From: Leishmania donovani
Taxonomy: Eukaryota; Euglenozoa; Kinetoplastea; Trypanosomatida; Trypanosomatidae
DNA length: 64,000 bases
Direction: 5' to 3'
Assembly: GCF_000227135.1 (NCBI RefSeq)
Contig: NC_018261.1
Coordinates: forward strand, 62,001 to 126,000
In this document: positions 1 through 11,159 of the stretch, piece after piece
Position numbering within the stretch: position 1 is the stretch's first letter
Layout: every line of letters begins with the position of its first letter
The notes under the pieces: generated by a model
Databases searched by the model: none
What the model was told of the DNA's origin: nothing
Seen by the model: only the letters and a program-made list of their open reading frames with translations
Made by a program: the position numbers and the translations under genes

Positions 1-3000
1 CTCTGCTTGACGCAGCAGCAGCAGTCGCGGATTCGCAACACCGCTTTTTCTCACTCTCCTTCGCTCTTTCTTGCTTTGTTTTTCTCTGAAGCGTTGCGCT
101 TTCCTTTGTTTTCATGGTTTGTCTGTCCGCGTGTCTGCGTGTGCGTGCGCGGCATATAAGCAAGGATTGCAGGGGTGCCTCGGTTTACTTTGCGTGTGTC
201 TGCGTCAACGAACAAGCAGCTCTGTGTGTTCCTTTTCGGCCTTCGCGTGACTTTTTGGGTCTCGGACGATGGGGAGGTTCGCTGGCGGATGATAGTGCTG
301 GTGGTGTACATCGTCGTGGATAACCTCGTGTCTCCTCGGCTGGTCGCGTTTTTTCACTCATCGCCGTTGAGTCGCCCTGTGTATGTCGCCTCTTTTTGTG
401 TTTGTTTTCGTTGTTCTTCTCTTCGCTTGGCCGCCCCTCCTGGGATATCTACTCATGTACGTGTGTGCCGCTTCTCCCCGAAAATGTGTGCTGCGTGCTG
501 TATGGGCCTTTTCACCTCTACTATGCGTGCTTTCACTTCGTCAGCTCCTCCGATTTGGTCCGCGTTTTTCCGCTGCGCGGCTTTTCGTTTCTCTCGAGTT
601 TATTTTGCGTTTTTGTTTTGTTTTCCAACGCGCTCAATCAACGCGGTGCTTATGTATGTAAGCAGGTGGTAGAGAGAGATTGGAGGTGAGGGAGTCGCAC
701 CCTGTTACAACGGCAGCCCCCCTCCCCCTTCTCAGGCGAGCACAAGAGTCCACACAGACTCACACAGCTTACCAACGCAGTGGCACACGCATGAAATTGA
801 AGAAACGAAGCGTCAGCTGAGGTTCTTCAGAGGTGCACACGCGTCACGGTGCGCGCTCCAGGTATTGAGATGCGGCCACGCGCGCCTCTGCTGTCGCTCT
901 TTTTGCTTAATTTCTCCTGTGGTGCTTTTTTGTTTTGCTTTGTGCGTGTGCGTGTGCGTGTGTGTGTGTGCGTGTATCGCTTCTGTTTACTTCGTTGCTT
1001 ATTGTCGCCTCCTTGCGTGTGGGTCTTTCCTCATCACCGGCGCACGTCTGCTCGCCCTCTGTGTGCGTGTGTGTCCCTCTTTTTTTGTTGCTTTGTGCGC
1101 TTTACGTGGCAGCGCGTGTGCGCGCTCGCTGTGTATGGCTCCCTTTCGCGTTTGCCTGTGGGTGGATCGTTTTCCGTATGGGAGATCACACGGTAACCCC
1201 ACACGTTCCGCTCGTGTGGATCACGAGGGGCTTAAATCCAAACATAAAATTAAAAAAAAAAAAGAAACGACGCGTGCCAGATGGAGAGGTGCGACCTGCG
1301 GATCTCGCTCGCAAAAGAGAGGGAGCGGGTAACGCGGCGGGGGGGGAGCAACAGCGAAGACGTGCGCTCCGATGTCTTCCGAAACCGACGCGGCAACCTT
1401 TGCTTCCGTATGTCGGAAAGGTCTCGTTTCACGTGGGCGTTTTGGGGCGTTTGCGCTTTGAGCTGATGCCGTGCGACCGCTTTTTTCTCTTGTCTCACGC
1501 CACCCTCTGCCATTAGACGCAGCTCACAAGTCGAACGTATCCACCTCTCACAGATGCGGCCCTGTGCCTTTCTCTTTTCTTCCTTTTTTTTCTTCCCCCC
1601 CCCCCGACTTTGCTCGCACGCTTCTACGGACCCCTGCCTTGTCCCCTCTCTCTCTCTGCGCCGCCACATGTCACAACTCTGTGCTCTCCCATTAGCGTCT
1701 CGACTTTCGCTCGCTAATATGCCGCCTCTCTCCAGATCCTCCTCCTTCGTCTCCCCTGCACCCCGCGCGCACATGTGCGAGCTTCACCCCCTCCCTTCCT
1801 CTTCATTCCTGTCTGTCTGCCAGTGTGCGTGTGTCATGTGCCCGCGAAGGGGGCGGGGGTGATGGGGGGCGAGGTGCTGATAGAGACGACTTGATGTCTG
1901 AGTTTTTTTTGGGATTTTAAACGTTTCCTTTTCGAGTTTGTGCGTGTGTATTGTGTTGCGTTGCGTTGCTCTCTCCTCCTCTCGCTATCGGCATGCGCTC
2001 CCGCTGCGCGTCTTCTCTTCTCATTTCTTCAAGTTTGCATGCTTGAGTCTCGCCTTGTCTTGGTCTCCCCCCGTTTGCTGCGTTCCGCTCTCTCTTCGCG
2101 TCTTTGCGTCGGTCGCGCAACAAAGTACTGATGCCATCGTGAGCCCGGTGTTCCTCGGAACGGGCTTCGTAAGCACGGCGCCTGCTTGCAGGTGCCCCCA
2201 CCTCCCTCTATCCCTTACTCTCAGCGCCCTCGCATCGCTCTCCTTACTGCGACGGTGTACACGGGCGCATGTGTGGAGGTGGCACCTTTGTGAAGGCCTG
2301 ATCAGTTCAAGGGCCAGGGAGCGGAGGGGGTGGGTAGGAGATGATGCAGAGGGAGGCGGCGCTGCGTGGGGTGGTCATCTGCTGGATGCGTGTGTTTGTG
2401 GGAGGTTGTTCCCCCAAAGGCGCCCACCCCACCTCTCCTTCTCCTATTCATCTCCCACCCACCCCCCACAGAAACGAAAAGAATCGGTACAACACCGAGG
2501 TGCGGGATGGGTGACGTACACACAGACTCGATACGGTGGCCCGTGCATCACCTGTGGACCCCCTCGCTTCCCCTCCCTTTGGCCTCCCCCCTCCACTCCC
2601 ACGGCCTCGTGTTGCACTGCGCAGCTCATTTGTTCATCACGGAACACACTCTCTCACCACCTTCCCCTCTCTCTCGCTTGGCACGTCATTTATTCGGCCG
2701 CACTGACGGACATCGGCACTGTCGAGCACAATCCCAGGACAATTTACACAGACACACACACACACACACACACTGCTGACGCTTGTGCGAGCGAGCGTCA
2801 GTGTGTTCTCTACTGGCGCTGGCTTTGCAGTTGTTTCGCTGGAGAGAGAGAGACGGCAGTAGCTACGCACCAGCAGCAGCAAGCGGAGGAAGGAGGGAGA
2901 GAGAGAGAGAGAGCTCTGCCGCGGTAGTGCTCGCAGCTGTCAGCGCTCACTGCCGCATACGCACAGACTTGCGCACGTGTACCCTATCTGATAGGTAAGG

Positions 3001-3013
3001 CTGGACAGTGGGA
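1..3013. other. Gene-free upstream interval
   Basis: I see no credible gene in the first 3 kb. Open frames exist but encode Cys/Val/Arg/Ser-rich low-complexity peptides typical of GT- and CT-rich trypanosomatid UTR DNA. An upstream gene could end at the left edge, since one frame has a stop at bases 8-10, but there is too little sequence to tell. The interval holds GT-rich tracts near 940-972, a run of twelve A at 1252-1263, C-rich tracts, a CA repeat and GA-rich tracts just before the first gene. Confidence 0.6.
2752..2773. repeat. (AC)11 microsatellite
   Basis: A perfect AC dinucleotide run lies 240 bases upstream of the first gene. It is followed at 2897-2913 by a GA dinucleotide run. Both are simple repeats of the kind scattered through the UTRs of this window. 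Confidence 0.9.
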
Positions 3014-5488
3014 ATGAGGTCTGCGATAGCGCTGCATGCTGCGCGAAGGTGCACCCGACTCACGCAGTTGCCAGTCATGAGCGCATATGTGATGCCTCGT
3101 CGCTGCTGCGCCTCCACCTCCTCCTCTTCGCCTCTGTCCGTCTCAGCCGTGGACGGGCCAACTCTGCACCCAAGCGTCGCATCTGCTCACATGCACGCCA
3201 GCTGCCTCCTGGCGCAGCTCGTGAGCGAGCAGATGCCATCCTCTCTGGAAGCGTTGGTGTCGCTGACGGAAGAGTGGTGGGGGTTAGTCGAGCGGCTGGT
3301 GCAACTGCCGGTGGTTGCTGCCGATCTGGGCCAGCTGCTGGTGGAAACCGCACACGCGGAAGAGGTCCAGCGTGATCATGGCAGCGCTGGGCTCGAGGAA
3401 AAGGCTATTGCGCAGTGGGAGGAGTGGGTCTGGACCAGTGTTCCCCGCACGGTGCCTGCCCCTGCTGCGCGCGAGGCCGCTGTAAGCGAAGATGCTTTGC
3501 CTGTTTCTCCTCCCGACATCCTCTCCTTTACGCAGTTTGCGGACCTTCTGCACTCTTACGATCGCTATCGTCTCGGGGTCCGCTGGGGTGCGTCCCGCCC
3601 CAGTGGAGACTGGGCGTCACGTGGAGGGGCCGTCGCTGCTGCTGCCTACTACCGCCGACGTTACTTCCTCCGCCCGTGGCATGGTATGCACTGCCCCGCC
3701 GGCGCGGCCGAGCAAATGCCTTACGTGCATGTTCTGCAATGGATGTTGGCGCGGAAGGGAAGCAGTGTCGAGGCGTCGCCAACCGCGGCAGAGCTGTGGG
3801 AGCGCCACCGCGCACTGGAACCATTTCAACCATCTTCGTCTTCTTTCAAGGCCTTGGATGTGTGCTGCCAGAGCGGCTACGTGTCGGACTTGCTCATTCG
3901 CGCTGGGGCCGGCGTCGTGGTGGCAGCCGATGCCGACCCCACCGCACTCGCCAACGCAGAGTCTACGTATCATGAGTGCGTGCGTGAGGGCGGAGGCAGA
4001 AGCCGGAATGCTGTGCTGTACACCCGCCGCTGTGAAGGGTTGCCTCGGCCAACGGCGGCGCGCGCCAGCCGCCGCAGCCCGTCCGCGCCAAAGAGAGGTG
4101 GTGCCGGTGCTGACGTTGGAGCTGGAGTGCAGTCGACGAGCGCGTCCGCGGCTGAGCGCCGGCGCCGGCGGGCCAGGGAAGAGGGACGAGGCTACAGCGG
4201 ATTGACCTGGCCCAGCGAGGAGAGATCCATCTCGGGCGCCGAGAGCGCCGACGCGGACGCTTCCGCTGGTCCATTTGATGTGCTGTACATCCACCCTCCT
4301 AGCGCAGTATCCATCTGGCCGGTCGCAACGACGGAGCAGTTCAACCTGCGCAGAACGATGTGGTGGCACAAGCTGAATCACAGTGTGGAAGCCGAGGGGC
4401 TGGACGCAACTCTTCTCCTTCCGTATCTCCCTTGCACTGCGGCGCCAGCACTCGCACGGCACAACCCTCTCGCCACGCGCTCCGGCCTGGAGCGGGCGCT
4501 TGATGCGCTTCGTGCGGATGTGACGGAGCGCAGCGCGGCTGCGTCCCCGTCTGGTGACGAGGCACTGCGTAGCGGCGCCCTCCTAGCCGATGAAGGGTAC
4601 GTAGTGCTAGTACTACCTCGAACCTATGACACCGACCTCCTGCTGCGCGGCGAGATGCTTGGGGCACCTTCGTTGGCGGACTGGGCGGTGTCGCAGCTGG
4701 ACGGCTACTACGATCTGATCCTCCGCCGACGCTGTGGCGCGCACGCTCCCCCGTCGGCGAGCAACGCAGCGCAGTCGTCGAACGGGGTGGATGGCATGCT
4801 CTTAGGGGCCTTTCGTAATGCGCAACGCCGATTCGAGAGAGCCTCGAGTGGCGCGTCTGCACAGTGGGCTGCGGAGTTGCAGCGCATCTCCCGGGAGGAG
4901 ATGTGGCATGATGTGCTAGTGCTGCGCAAGAGCCGGACAATGGCCCGTCGGTGCGCCGCTCCGCATACGGAGGGCTTGGGGCAGGACAGGGCGGCGGCCG
5001 CCGGCACGGTACAGTGGGAGGACTCTTTCGAGTACAACGAGTACTACCCTCGCGGTACGGTTCCACACACAAGCCACCACTGGACCGCCCTGGTGCCCAC
5101 CTACTCGTATCTCGAGGAGGACTTCTACGAGTCTCCGAGTGCCGCGCGCAACTTCTTGGCGGTGGGCTACCCCGTCTCAGCCAACTCAGCAGTGACCGCC
5201 GGCTATGGCGTGCCGGTCGGCGCGACCCCAAGAGCCGCCGCAGCGGGGGAGCACAATCCAGCAACCGATGGTGTGAAAGAAGCTTCGCATCTGGCGTCTG
5301 CGAACTTCCACACCGTCTTTGCGCAGGAGCTGCGCACGCGGCGCCGCTCGAAGCTGCGCAAGCTGGCCCTGAGTCCACTGGAGCAGCAGGAGTGGTATAT
5401 CGATGAGAAGCTGGTGAAATCGAGTGCTGCCAAGCTGGAGTTGCTCAACGAACTCTCCAAGTGGGACCTGAAGGACTACGATAAGTGA
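3014..5488 (+). CDS. Methyltransferase-like protein, probably mitochondrial
   Basis: A protein of 824 residues. The ATG at 3014 is the first ATG in frame; the open frame runs two codons further up only through a GTG. The first 45 residues are rich in Arg, Ala and Ser and poor in acidic residues, as in a mitochondrial targeting peptide. Residues around 279-310 read as the S-adenosylmethionine-binding half of a Rossmann-fold methyltransferase (LDVCCQSG, then VVAADADP with the acidic residue that would contact the ribose). About 115 residues later, after an Arg/Ser/Ala-rich low-complexity insert, comes FDVLYIHPPS near residue 427, at the place of the (N/D)PPY/F motif of RsmC/RsmD/HemK-type enzymes. 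The C-terminal third, with a Tyr-rich stretch near residues 680-715, matches nothing I know. Substrate and activity are unknown. Loss of the canonical glycines in motif I and of the DPPY-type residues may mean a non-catalytic relative, for example an assembly factor. Coding status is secure, the family call moderate. Confidence 0.65.
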   Translation: MRSAIALHAARRCTRLTQLPVMSAYVMPRRCCASTSSSSPLSVSAVDGPTLHPSVASAHMHASCLLAQLVSEQMPSSLEALVSLTEEWWGLVERLVQLPVVAADLGQLLVETAHAEEVQRDHGSAGLEEKAIAQWEEWVWTSVPRTVPAPAAREAAVSEDALPVSPPDILSFTQFADLLHSYDRYRLGVRWGASRPSGDWASRGGAVAAAAYYRRRYFLRPWHGMHCPAGAAEQMPYVHVLQWMLARKGSSVEASPTAAELWERHRALEPFQPSSSSFKALDVCCQSGYVSDLLIRAGAGVVVAADADPTALANAESTYHECVREGGGRSRNAVLYTRRCEGLPRPTAARASRRSPSAPKRGGAGADVGAGVQSTSASAAERRRRRAREEGRGYSGLTWPSEERSISGAESADADASAGPFDVLYIHPPSAVSIWPVATTEQFNLRRTMWWHKLNHSVEAEGLDATLLLPYLPCTAAPALARHNPLATRSGLERALDALRADVTERSAAASPSGDEALRSGALLADEGYVVLVLPRTYDTDLLLRGEMLGAPSLADWAVSQLDGYYDLILRRRCGAHAPPSASNAAQSSNGVDGMLLGAFRNAQRRFERASSGASAQWAAELQRISREEMWHDVLVLRKSRTMARRCAAPHTEGLGQDRAAAAGTVQWEDSFEYNEYYPRGTVPHTSHHWTALVPTYSYLEEDFYESPSAARNFLAVGYPVSANSAVTAGYGVPVGATPRAAAAGEHNPATDGVKEASHLASANFHTVFAQELRTRRRSKLRKLALSPLEQQEWYIDEKLVKSSAAKLELLNELSKWDLKDYDK

Positions 5489-6308
5489 AAGGGAGAGTTA
5501 CGGATGAGTGACGCACGAGCGCGTTGGATGGATCCCGTGCATGTCAGTGTGCCTGTTTGTGTGTGTGCGTGCGCGGAGGGGGTTGATAGCCTCTTCGGTC
5601 ACTTCCTTAATGCCAATTGTGCGCGTTGTCTTCACAGAGTTCAGGCAATGTTTTGTCTTGCTTGCTCGTGCCCATGTGTGCGGGCAGTCTGCAACGGCGG
5701 TGCTGCGGAAGGCGGATGTGCGGATGGATAGGAGGAGGGGGGTTGAACACCGCAGCAGGAGTCCACGCCGCCACCTCTTCGCTCCTCTCCGCCGTCTCCA
5801 CCACACCGTCCGCATTTCCTTGTGTGCCGGCTCTAAGCCTCTGCCACCCTGACACACATGCGCAAAGGATCAGAGAAGGAAAAGAATATATTAGCGTGGT
5901 TTGTGGTGCAACGAGAACACTTCAGTTGGCATGCGTGTCATCGTGCCGCGCGTCTTTGCCTTCGTTGCTCGCCTCTGCCTCTACTTGTACCATTGCCCAT
6001 GCCTCGGTTGATTGCACCACTCCTCACGCTCCGACCTTCCCTGTCTTCGTGCGCGCCACCGCCCGTGCCATCCCTTCCCCATCTACGCCCCTTTCAGCAA
6101 CATATTATCACCGCCTTTCAATCTGTGCCCTACCCCACTCCCTCGCCTTCACCGCCTATCCCCTCCACCACTCCCAGCAGCACTGCTCAATCAAGCATCT
6201 AAGCCTCCCCCCACACACACTCTCAGACGTTTTATATATCTCTTTCTGCACACGAACACACACACACACACATTCATCATTTCTATTTTGCACGTACACA
6301 TCGCAGCC
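5489..6308. other. Intergenic region
   Basis: 820 bases with no supported gene. The proximal part is GT-rich 3' UTR-like sequence. From about 5930 the strand becomes C/T-rich, and a CA repeat lies at 6256-6272. AG dinucleotides at 6177-6178 (after CCACTCCC) and at 6305-6306 are candidate spliced-leader acceptors for the next gene; the second would leave a 5' UTR of only two bases. Confidence 0.6.
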
Positions 6309-7784
6309 ATGACGGAGGAGATTGTCGCCCCTGCCGTGCCGCAATTCGAGAACGGCGAGCCCAGCTTCGAATACGACCACATCTTCCGTTGCTTCAAGGG
6401 GAGGGGCAACGGCCTGCTCTTTCGGATGGTCAACACGAAGCAGAAGAAGTGGGCCTTCTACAACGACACGGCGGACACCATCATGCAGGTCAGAGCTCGT
6501 TTCAGCCCGGATTGCAAGGTGGAGAAGCTCAACCGCGCCCGCGCGACACAAGTGCCGATCGGCACGGAGGAACACCCAGACCTGTTCGAGACGGTTGTAA
6601 CACTGGAGGTGCACCCCTTCGCGACTGAGCCGTTCATCAAGGGTGATGTGAACGGGTTCGAGCTGGAGTTTCACACGGAGCAGATTCCGGTGAACGACGT
6701 GAAGTTCATGAACCGCCACCGCATCTTGCCGCGTTACGACAAGGTGTACAAGTGCTTCAAGAGCGAGGGCAACGGTCTGTTCTTCCGCCTTGTGGATGAG
6801 AAGGACAACAAGTGGTACTACTACAACGACACGCACGAGTTCCGTATGACGGCCACGGTCAGCTTCCCCAGCGCGGACGAGGTGAAGCCGCTCGGCAACA
6901 CGGAGACGGTGCCGGTGCAGGACGATGAAAGCGAGGTGGCCTACCAGATCACGGTGGAGCCGGGCAATGCGGAGCCGTTCATTGAGGGCGTACCCGCCTC
7001 GTACCACCAGACGTTCAACGCGAACCCGATCGACGAGAACTGCCTGGACCCGAAGGATGTCCAGTACATCAACGGCGAGCCGGACAGCAACATCATCGAC
7101 CCCAGCCAGTGCAAGGTGTACAAGTGCTTCAAGGAAAACGGCAACGGGCTGCTTTTCCGCCTTGTGGACGAGAAGGCCGGTCGCTGGGCCTTCTACAACG
7201 ACACGCATGAGTATCTGATGAAGCCCAAGGTCCGCTTCTTTGGCGGAGCGGCCGTGGTGCCCGGACCGGACGCGCAGGTTTTGCCCGACCCGGAGGAAGA
7301 GGACACGGCTGTGATCACGGTGGAGATCCCCCCATGCGAGACGCGCTTGTTTATCGAGGGCCGCCCCGCAAAGTACGAGGTGTCCGTGGTCGCCGACAGC
7401 ATCCACAAGACCGCGCCGGAGGAGAGCCCGGAGTTCGTTAATGGTGAGCCCGACCGCAAAGTCGTGAACTACGACGCCGTCTACCAATGCTTCAAGGACA
7501 AGCCGGAGGCCCGACTCTTCCGCCTCGTCGACTCCAACCGCCAGCAATGGGGCTTCTACAATGACACGGCCGACGTCTTCTTCGTCGCGCGCTTCACCTT
7601 CGACGCCGAGGGCAAGGTCCGCGCCCTGGGTGACACGGAGAAGGAGCAGAACAGCGACAACGAGACCGAGTACCTTGTCTCCATCCCACCAATGGAGACG
7701 GTGGCGTTTGTTCAGGGCGACGTGAGGGGCTTCAAGTCGCAGTTCACTGGCAAGCGTAGGACGGCCGTGCCGACACCTGCGTAG
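6309..7784 (+). CDS. Calpain-related protein with four DUF1935 (I_K) domains
   Basis: A protein of 491 residues made almost wholly of four tandem DUF1935 domains, the kinetoplastid domain I_K of calpain-related proteins, at about 12-123, 131-237, 250-359 and 374-480. Each carries the same signature: (V/I)Y/FxCFK, then LFR(L/M)V, then W-[AFYG]-[FY]-YNDT, with YNDT at 51-54, 172-175, 296-299 and 417-420, and a closing acidic/aromatic segment around FI(E/K)G. There is no protease core, so it is not a peptidase. Relatives in Leishmania and Trypanosoma are cytoskeleton- or membrane-associated. Unlike the myristoylated SMP proteins, residue 2 is Thr, so N-myristoylation is excluded. The start at 6309 is chosen because the domain begins just after it and the upstream frame is CA/CT-repeat sequence. 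A second four-domain gene lies 3.4 kb downstream. The molecular role is not established; structural or scaffolding is an inference. Confidence 0.92.
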   Translation: MTEEIVAPAVPQFENGEPSFEYDHIFRCFKGRGNGLLFRMVNTKQKKWAFYNDTADTIMQVRARFSPDCKVEKLNRARATQVPIGTEEHPDLFETVVTLEVHPFATEPFIKGDVNGFELEFHTEQIPVNDVKFMNRHRILPRYDKVYKCFKSEGNGLFFRLVDEKDNKWYYYNDTHEFRMTATVSFPSADEVKPLGNTETVPVQDDESEVAYQITVEPGNAEPFIEGVPASYHQTFNANPIDENCLDPKDVQYINGEPDSNIIDPSQCKVYKCFKENGNGLLFRLVDEKAGRWAFYNDTHEYLMKPKVRFFGGAAVVPGPDAQVLPDPEEEDTAVITVEIPPCETRLFIEGRPAKYEVSVVADSIHKTAPEESPEFVNGEPDRKVVNYDAVYQCFKDKPEARLFRLVDSNRQQWGFYNDTADVFFVARFTFDAEGKVRALGDTEKEQNSDNETEYLVSIPPMETVAFVQGDVRGFKSQFTGKRRTAVPTPA

Positions 7785-8650
7785 AGATGCGCACTCGTGG
7801 TCTAAGGGAGCTCGTGTACAGAACAGCCCTTTGCACTTTCCACCTCCCATACGCGCGACGGAAGTGAGCGTAGTTGCGGCGTTGTGCGGAGAGTGACTGT
7901 GCGTTGCGAAGTAGAGGAGGGGAGGAGAGGGAAGGTTAGCAGACGGGGGGGGGAAGGGAAGGAGAGGGGGGTGTCGGCCGCGGATGTGGCGCTTCCCACA
8001 CATCTCTGGCTTCGGTGCTTTTCCCGCCCAGCTCTCCCTCTCTCCCACCTCCTACCGCGTTGACACATGCAAACGCTCAGGTCCGCCGCCCCCTCCTCTT
8101 CTCGCTCTTTTCTGTTTGTTCTTTGCTGGTGTCTTCTCTCTCCTTGTCTTTGGCAGGCCCGCATGTGCGCCTGAGCTTGCAGGCTTGAGCGTCCGCCGTG
8201 CCCCCTTCCCCTGCAAACGCGGCGGGGTCGCGAACTAGCCGATAGGACGGAGGGCCCAGGGGCAGATCGCACGCACAGACAGACACTCACTCACTCTGAT
8301 CAGCGCGACCAATGTGGTAGAACAGTTAGGCATGGCAGGGATGCGATGACGAGAGGGCGTGCTCGTGTTCGTGTGTGTGTGTGTCTGTACGCATGCTTTT
8401 GTGACAGTGCGCGGGCCTTTGAAGTCGATACCTGCAGAAGTAGATGTTCGCTTCGCCTCCTCGTCGACGACAAGGCTACACGGATGGGGCTGAGGCAGAC
8501 GGCGGACGACATACACACTGATGTCATCCGGATCTCGAGCCTCTCGTGCCCCCATCATTCATGTATTCGCTTCTTTCATCTTGATACTTCTTCTTCTCAT
8601 GTGCCGCGCCCACCGTTATCGAAGTAGTGTATAATATTCCGTGCGTATGC

Positions 8651-8665
8651 ATATATATATATATA
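8651..8665. repeat. AT microsatellite
   Basis: A short run of alternating A and T followed by a GT run, inside the interval between the two DUF1935 genes. Confidence 0.85.
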
Positions 8666-8789
8666 CATGTATGTGTGTGTGTGCCCGTATATGTGAATCT
8701 CATCTCTGTTTCTTCCTGTTGCTGCTGCAGCTTACCCTCTCTGCATCTCTCTCGCTGTAGCACCCGCGGCTCTCTCACACTCATGCACA

Positions 8790-8821
8790 CCGATACGTGC
8801 GGAGGTGAGCGCACGTATCGG
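8790..8821. other. Perfect inverted repeat (12-bp stem, 8-nt loop)
   Basis: CCGATACGTGCG at 8790-8801 is followed by the loop GAGGTGAG and then the exact reverse complement CGCACGTATCGG at 8810-8821. The stem does not extend past the 12 pairs. In RNA from either strand it would form a stable GC-rich hairpin. It lies about 1 kb downstream of the first DUF1935 gene, so it is probably in its 3' UTR. Its function is unknown. Confidence 0.8.
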
Positions 8822-11159
8822 CAGGCAAGCATGCAGCTGCACACACCAGACACGCCTACCACACGCACTTGCTGAATACCACACACAACAGGATACTTGT
8901 GCATTATTTGTCTTTGTATTTTCCGCTTTCGTTCTGCGTTTCTCTTCTCCACCTCATAGTTGTGACGCATCAAGATTGGGTCTCACCCTTTCCCTCCCCA
9001 CCCCTGTACAGCGGAACAGACATACACGCAGGTATACACACACATGCCCAGCTACACCGATCTGACATGCAAGCGCGCATTTTTTTTTCGCTGGCCTCCG
9101 GTGTATCGCTGCCCCCTTCCCCCTCCCTTTTTCCCTCCCCTTCACCCACCCACTTGCGTGTGTGTGCTATTCGTTTCTCCTGTTCGTTTTATCTATTTTT
9201 GCTTTCTTCTCCTGAAATGTCCCCCCCCCCCTCTCTCGGTGTGCGTGCGTGCGTGCGTGGGTGTGTCGGTGCGTGTGGCCGGGCTCTTCGTCTTTCTCTG
9301 GAGGCGTCCGCCTTGCTGGTCTTCTCGCGCTCTGTTCCTCTTGCCTTCGGCGATTTCTCGTGTTCTGCCGGATCCGCATAATGCGCATGCACGGCTTGCC
9401 TTGTAAGCTGGGCACACTACGGCGTGACTAAACCCCCTCCCCCAACTCCCTGGCACACAGTGTACGCCCACGAAACCGTAGCTGACCCTCCCACTTCTCC
9501 TTCCTTTGATTGTGTTCAGCGTACCTTGATATTATGCTGCTCTGGCTGTTGCGTGAGCGTGCGCGCGCGCGGGGTATTTCATGCGCGAGAAGGGGGCGAG
9601 GAGTGTGTCTGTCTGTCTCTGTGTGTGTCTGTGTGCCGGTGTTGCCGCCCTTCTTCCCTCCTCATTTCACCCACCTATATCCCCCCCGCCCATCTCCTCT
9701 CCACTTTCTCCGTCTTTGTGTCAAGCGGATGCCATCACAGCGCGACGGCTCGCAGAAAGAACTGAGGAGGGAAAGGTAAATCACGGATCGGCGATCCGCT
9801 CTCGCACACGTGTAGACATAAGCGAGGCGCGCACACACACACACACTCACGCAAAAAGCGAAAGGAAGAAAACGACCCGGTGCAGGCATGGTGAGAGGGG
9901 TGAGGTGTGTGTGTGTGTGTTTTGGTGGGCGGCAGCCTGAAACGTGGCTGTGAACATCAAGAAGAAGGCGGTCAGCTCCCAAAAAGACACTCGAGCCGGC
10001 GTCTGGCGCTCTGTCATCCGCCTACAAGTGTTCCGTCCGGTTGCTTTCGCAAGTCGCGCCCTCTCCCATCCGCGTTCTCACCCCCTCCATGTGTACGGGA
10101 CGGCCCATTGCAAACACGCGCATCCACGGCGTAGGTACCCCATCCCCCTCTCGCCCCTTCTCCACCTACTCGTCTCTCGCTCCCTTCACTGCTCCTGTCC
10201 GCGCGCACCGGAGCTCATCAAGCTCACCTTCGACGTCTGCCGTTGGCCAGTGCGAATCGGACCGAAACAACAAGAACAACAAAAAGAGGGCTCTTTTCGA
10301 CACAAGAGTCCACGAAAGCTAAGAAGCAGAGGATCATCACACACGCACACGCGCGACGCGAGAGGCACCGCCAGGCGCTTCGCCGCCCAACACCCTCCTC
10401 CTCCTCTCCTCCCGCGCACTCTCTTAGGGCATTTTTTTGCCGCTTGTATTGTATCCCCTAGTCGCACAGTCGAGGTGCGTAGGGCGCCCATGCAACTGCA
10501 GCAGCAGTGAGGCGCAGCCCACGAACTCGCCTGCCCCAGTGCCGCGGTTGCGAGCCTGTATGTTTGTGTGTGTGTATGTGTGTCTCTCTGCTGAGTAGGA
10601 ACCGAAAGCTTATCTTCCTAGAGGCAAGAAACAAGCAAACAGATAGACGAGCAGCGCTGAACGGAGGGACAAGCTGCCCACCGACGTGCACACACACTGT
10701 CCTACACGCACTCACACGCGCGCAGATCAAGGTCCGCAGCACACAGCGAGGAGGAACTCAACGGCTCATCCCTCCTTTTTTTTTCCACTCTCTATCTCTC
10801 CTCCTCTCTTGAGAAGGTGTTCACAGACTAGCATTTTGATCATCTCCAGCGACAGGGTAGACAGAGCCGCATCGCTCAGTCACAGTACGACCCGACTCGC
10901 CGCAGATCTCGCACAGTTTCGTTGTCTCCTACAGATTTTCCCTCCGCTTGCCAGTGCACTTGAGCGGAGCAGAGGCAATATCGGCTACTTCTGGTGCGCC
11001 GCGCACACATAGACGCGCTTGGCGACTGGAAGGGAGAGGGAGACGAGACGCAGCACTCCAGCCGCTCCCCGGCTCATTAGCTTTGTTGTATTATTTATTT
11101 CCAAGGGGGGCGCGTGCCTCTGCAGCTGCGCTGTGCTCAATTCGACAGCGGACTGGACG

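Larger units (their letters stand above)
7785..11159. other. Long intergenic region between the two DUF1935 genes
   Basis: 3.4 kb with no supported gene on either strand, the longest gene-free interval in the window. It contains an AT microsatellite at about 8651, a perfect 12-bp-stem inverted repeat at 8790-8821, CA and GT dinucleotide tracts near 9832-9846 and 9905-9920, and a C-rich tract near 9222. Open frames up to 190 codons are low-complexity His/Thr/Arg/Ser-rich translations of simple repeats. Confidence 0.6.

Noticed and set aside
1252..1263. Run of twelve A as a retroposon tail
   Set aside because: No signature, coding remnant or target-site duplication is visible near it; A runs of this size can occur alone.
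1938..2927. 329-codon plus-strand open frame before the first gene
   Set aside because: Starts inside GT-rich sequence and runs through CA and GA repeats; product is Cys/Ser/Leu-rich low complexity with a His-Thr repeat from the microsatellite.
6156..8048. 630-codon minus-strand open frame
   Set aside because: It is the antisense shadow of the first DUF1935 gene, produced by GC-rich third positions; its product is Val/Arg/His-rich without any domain.
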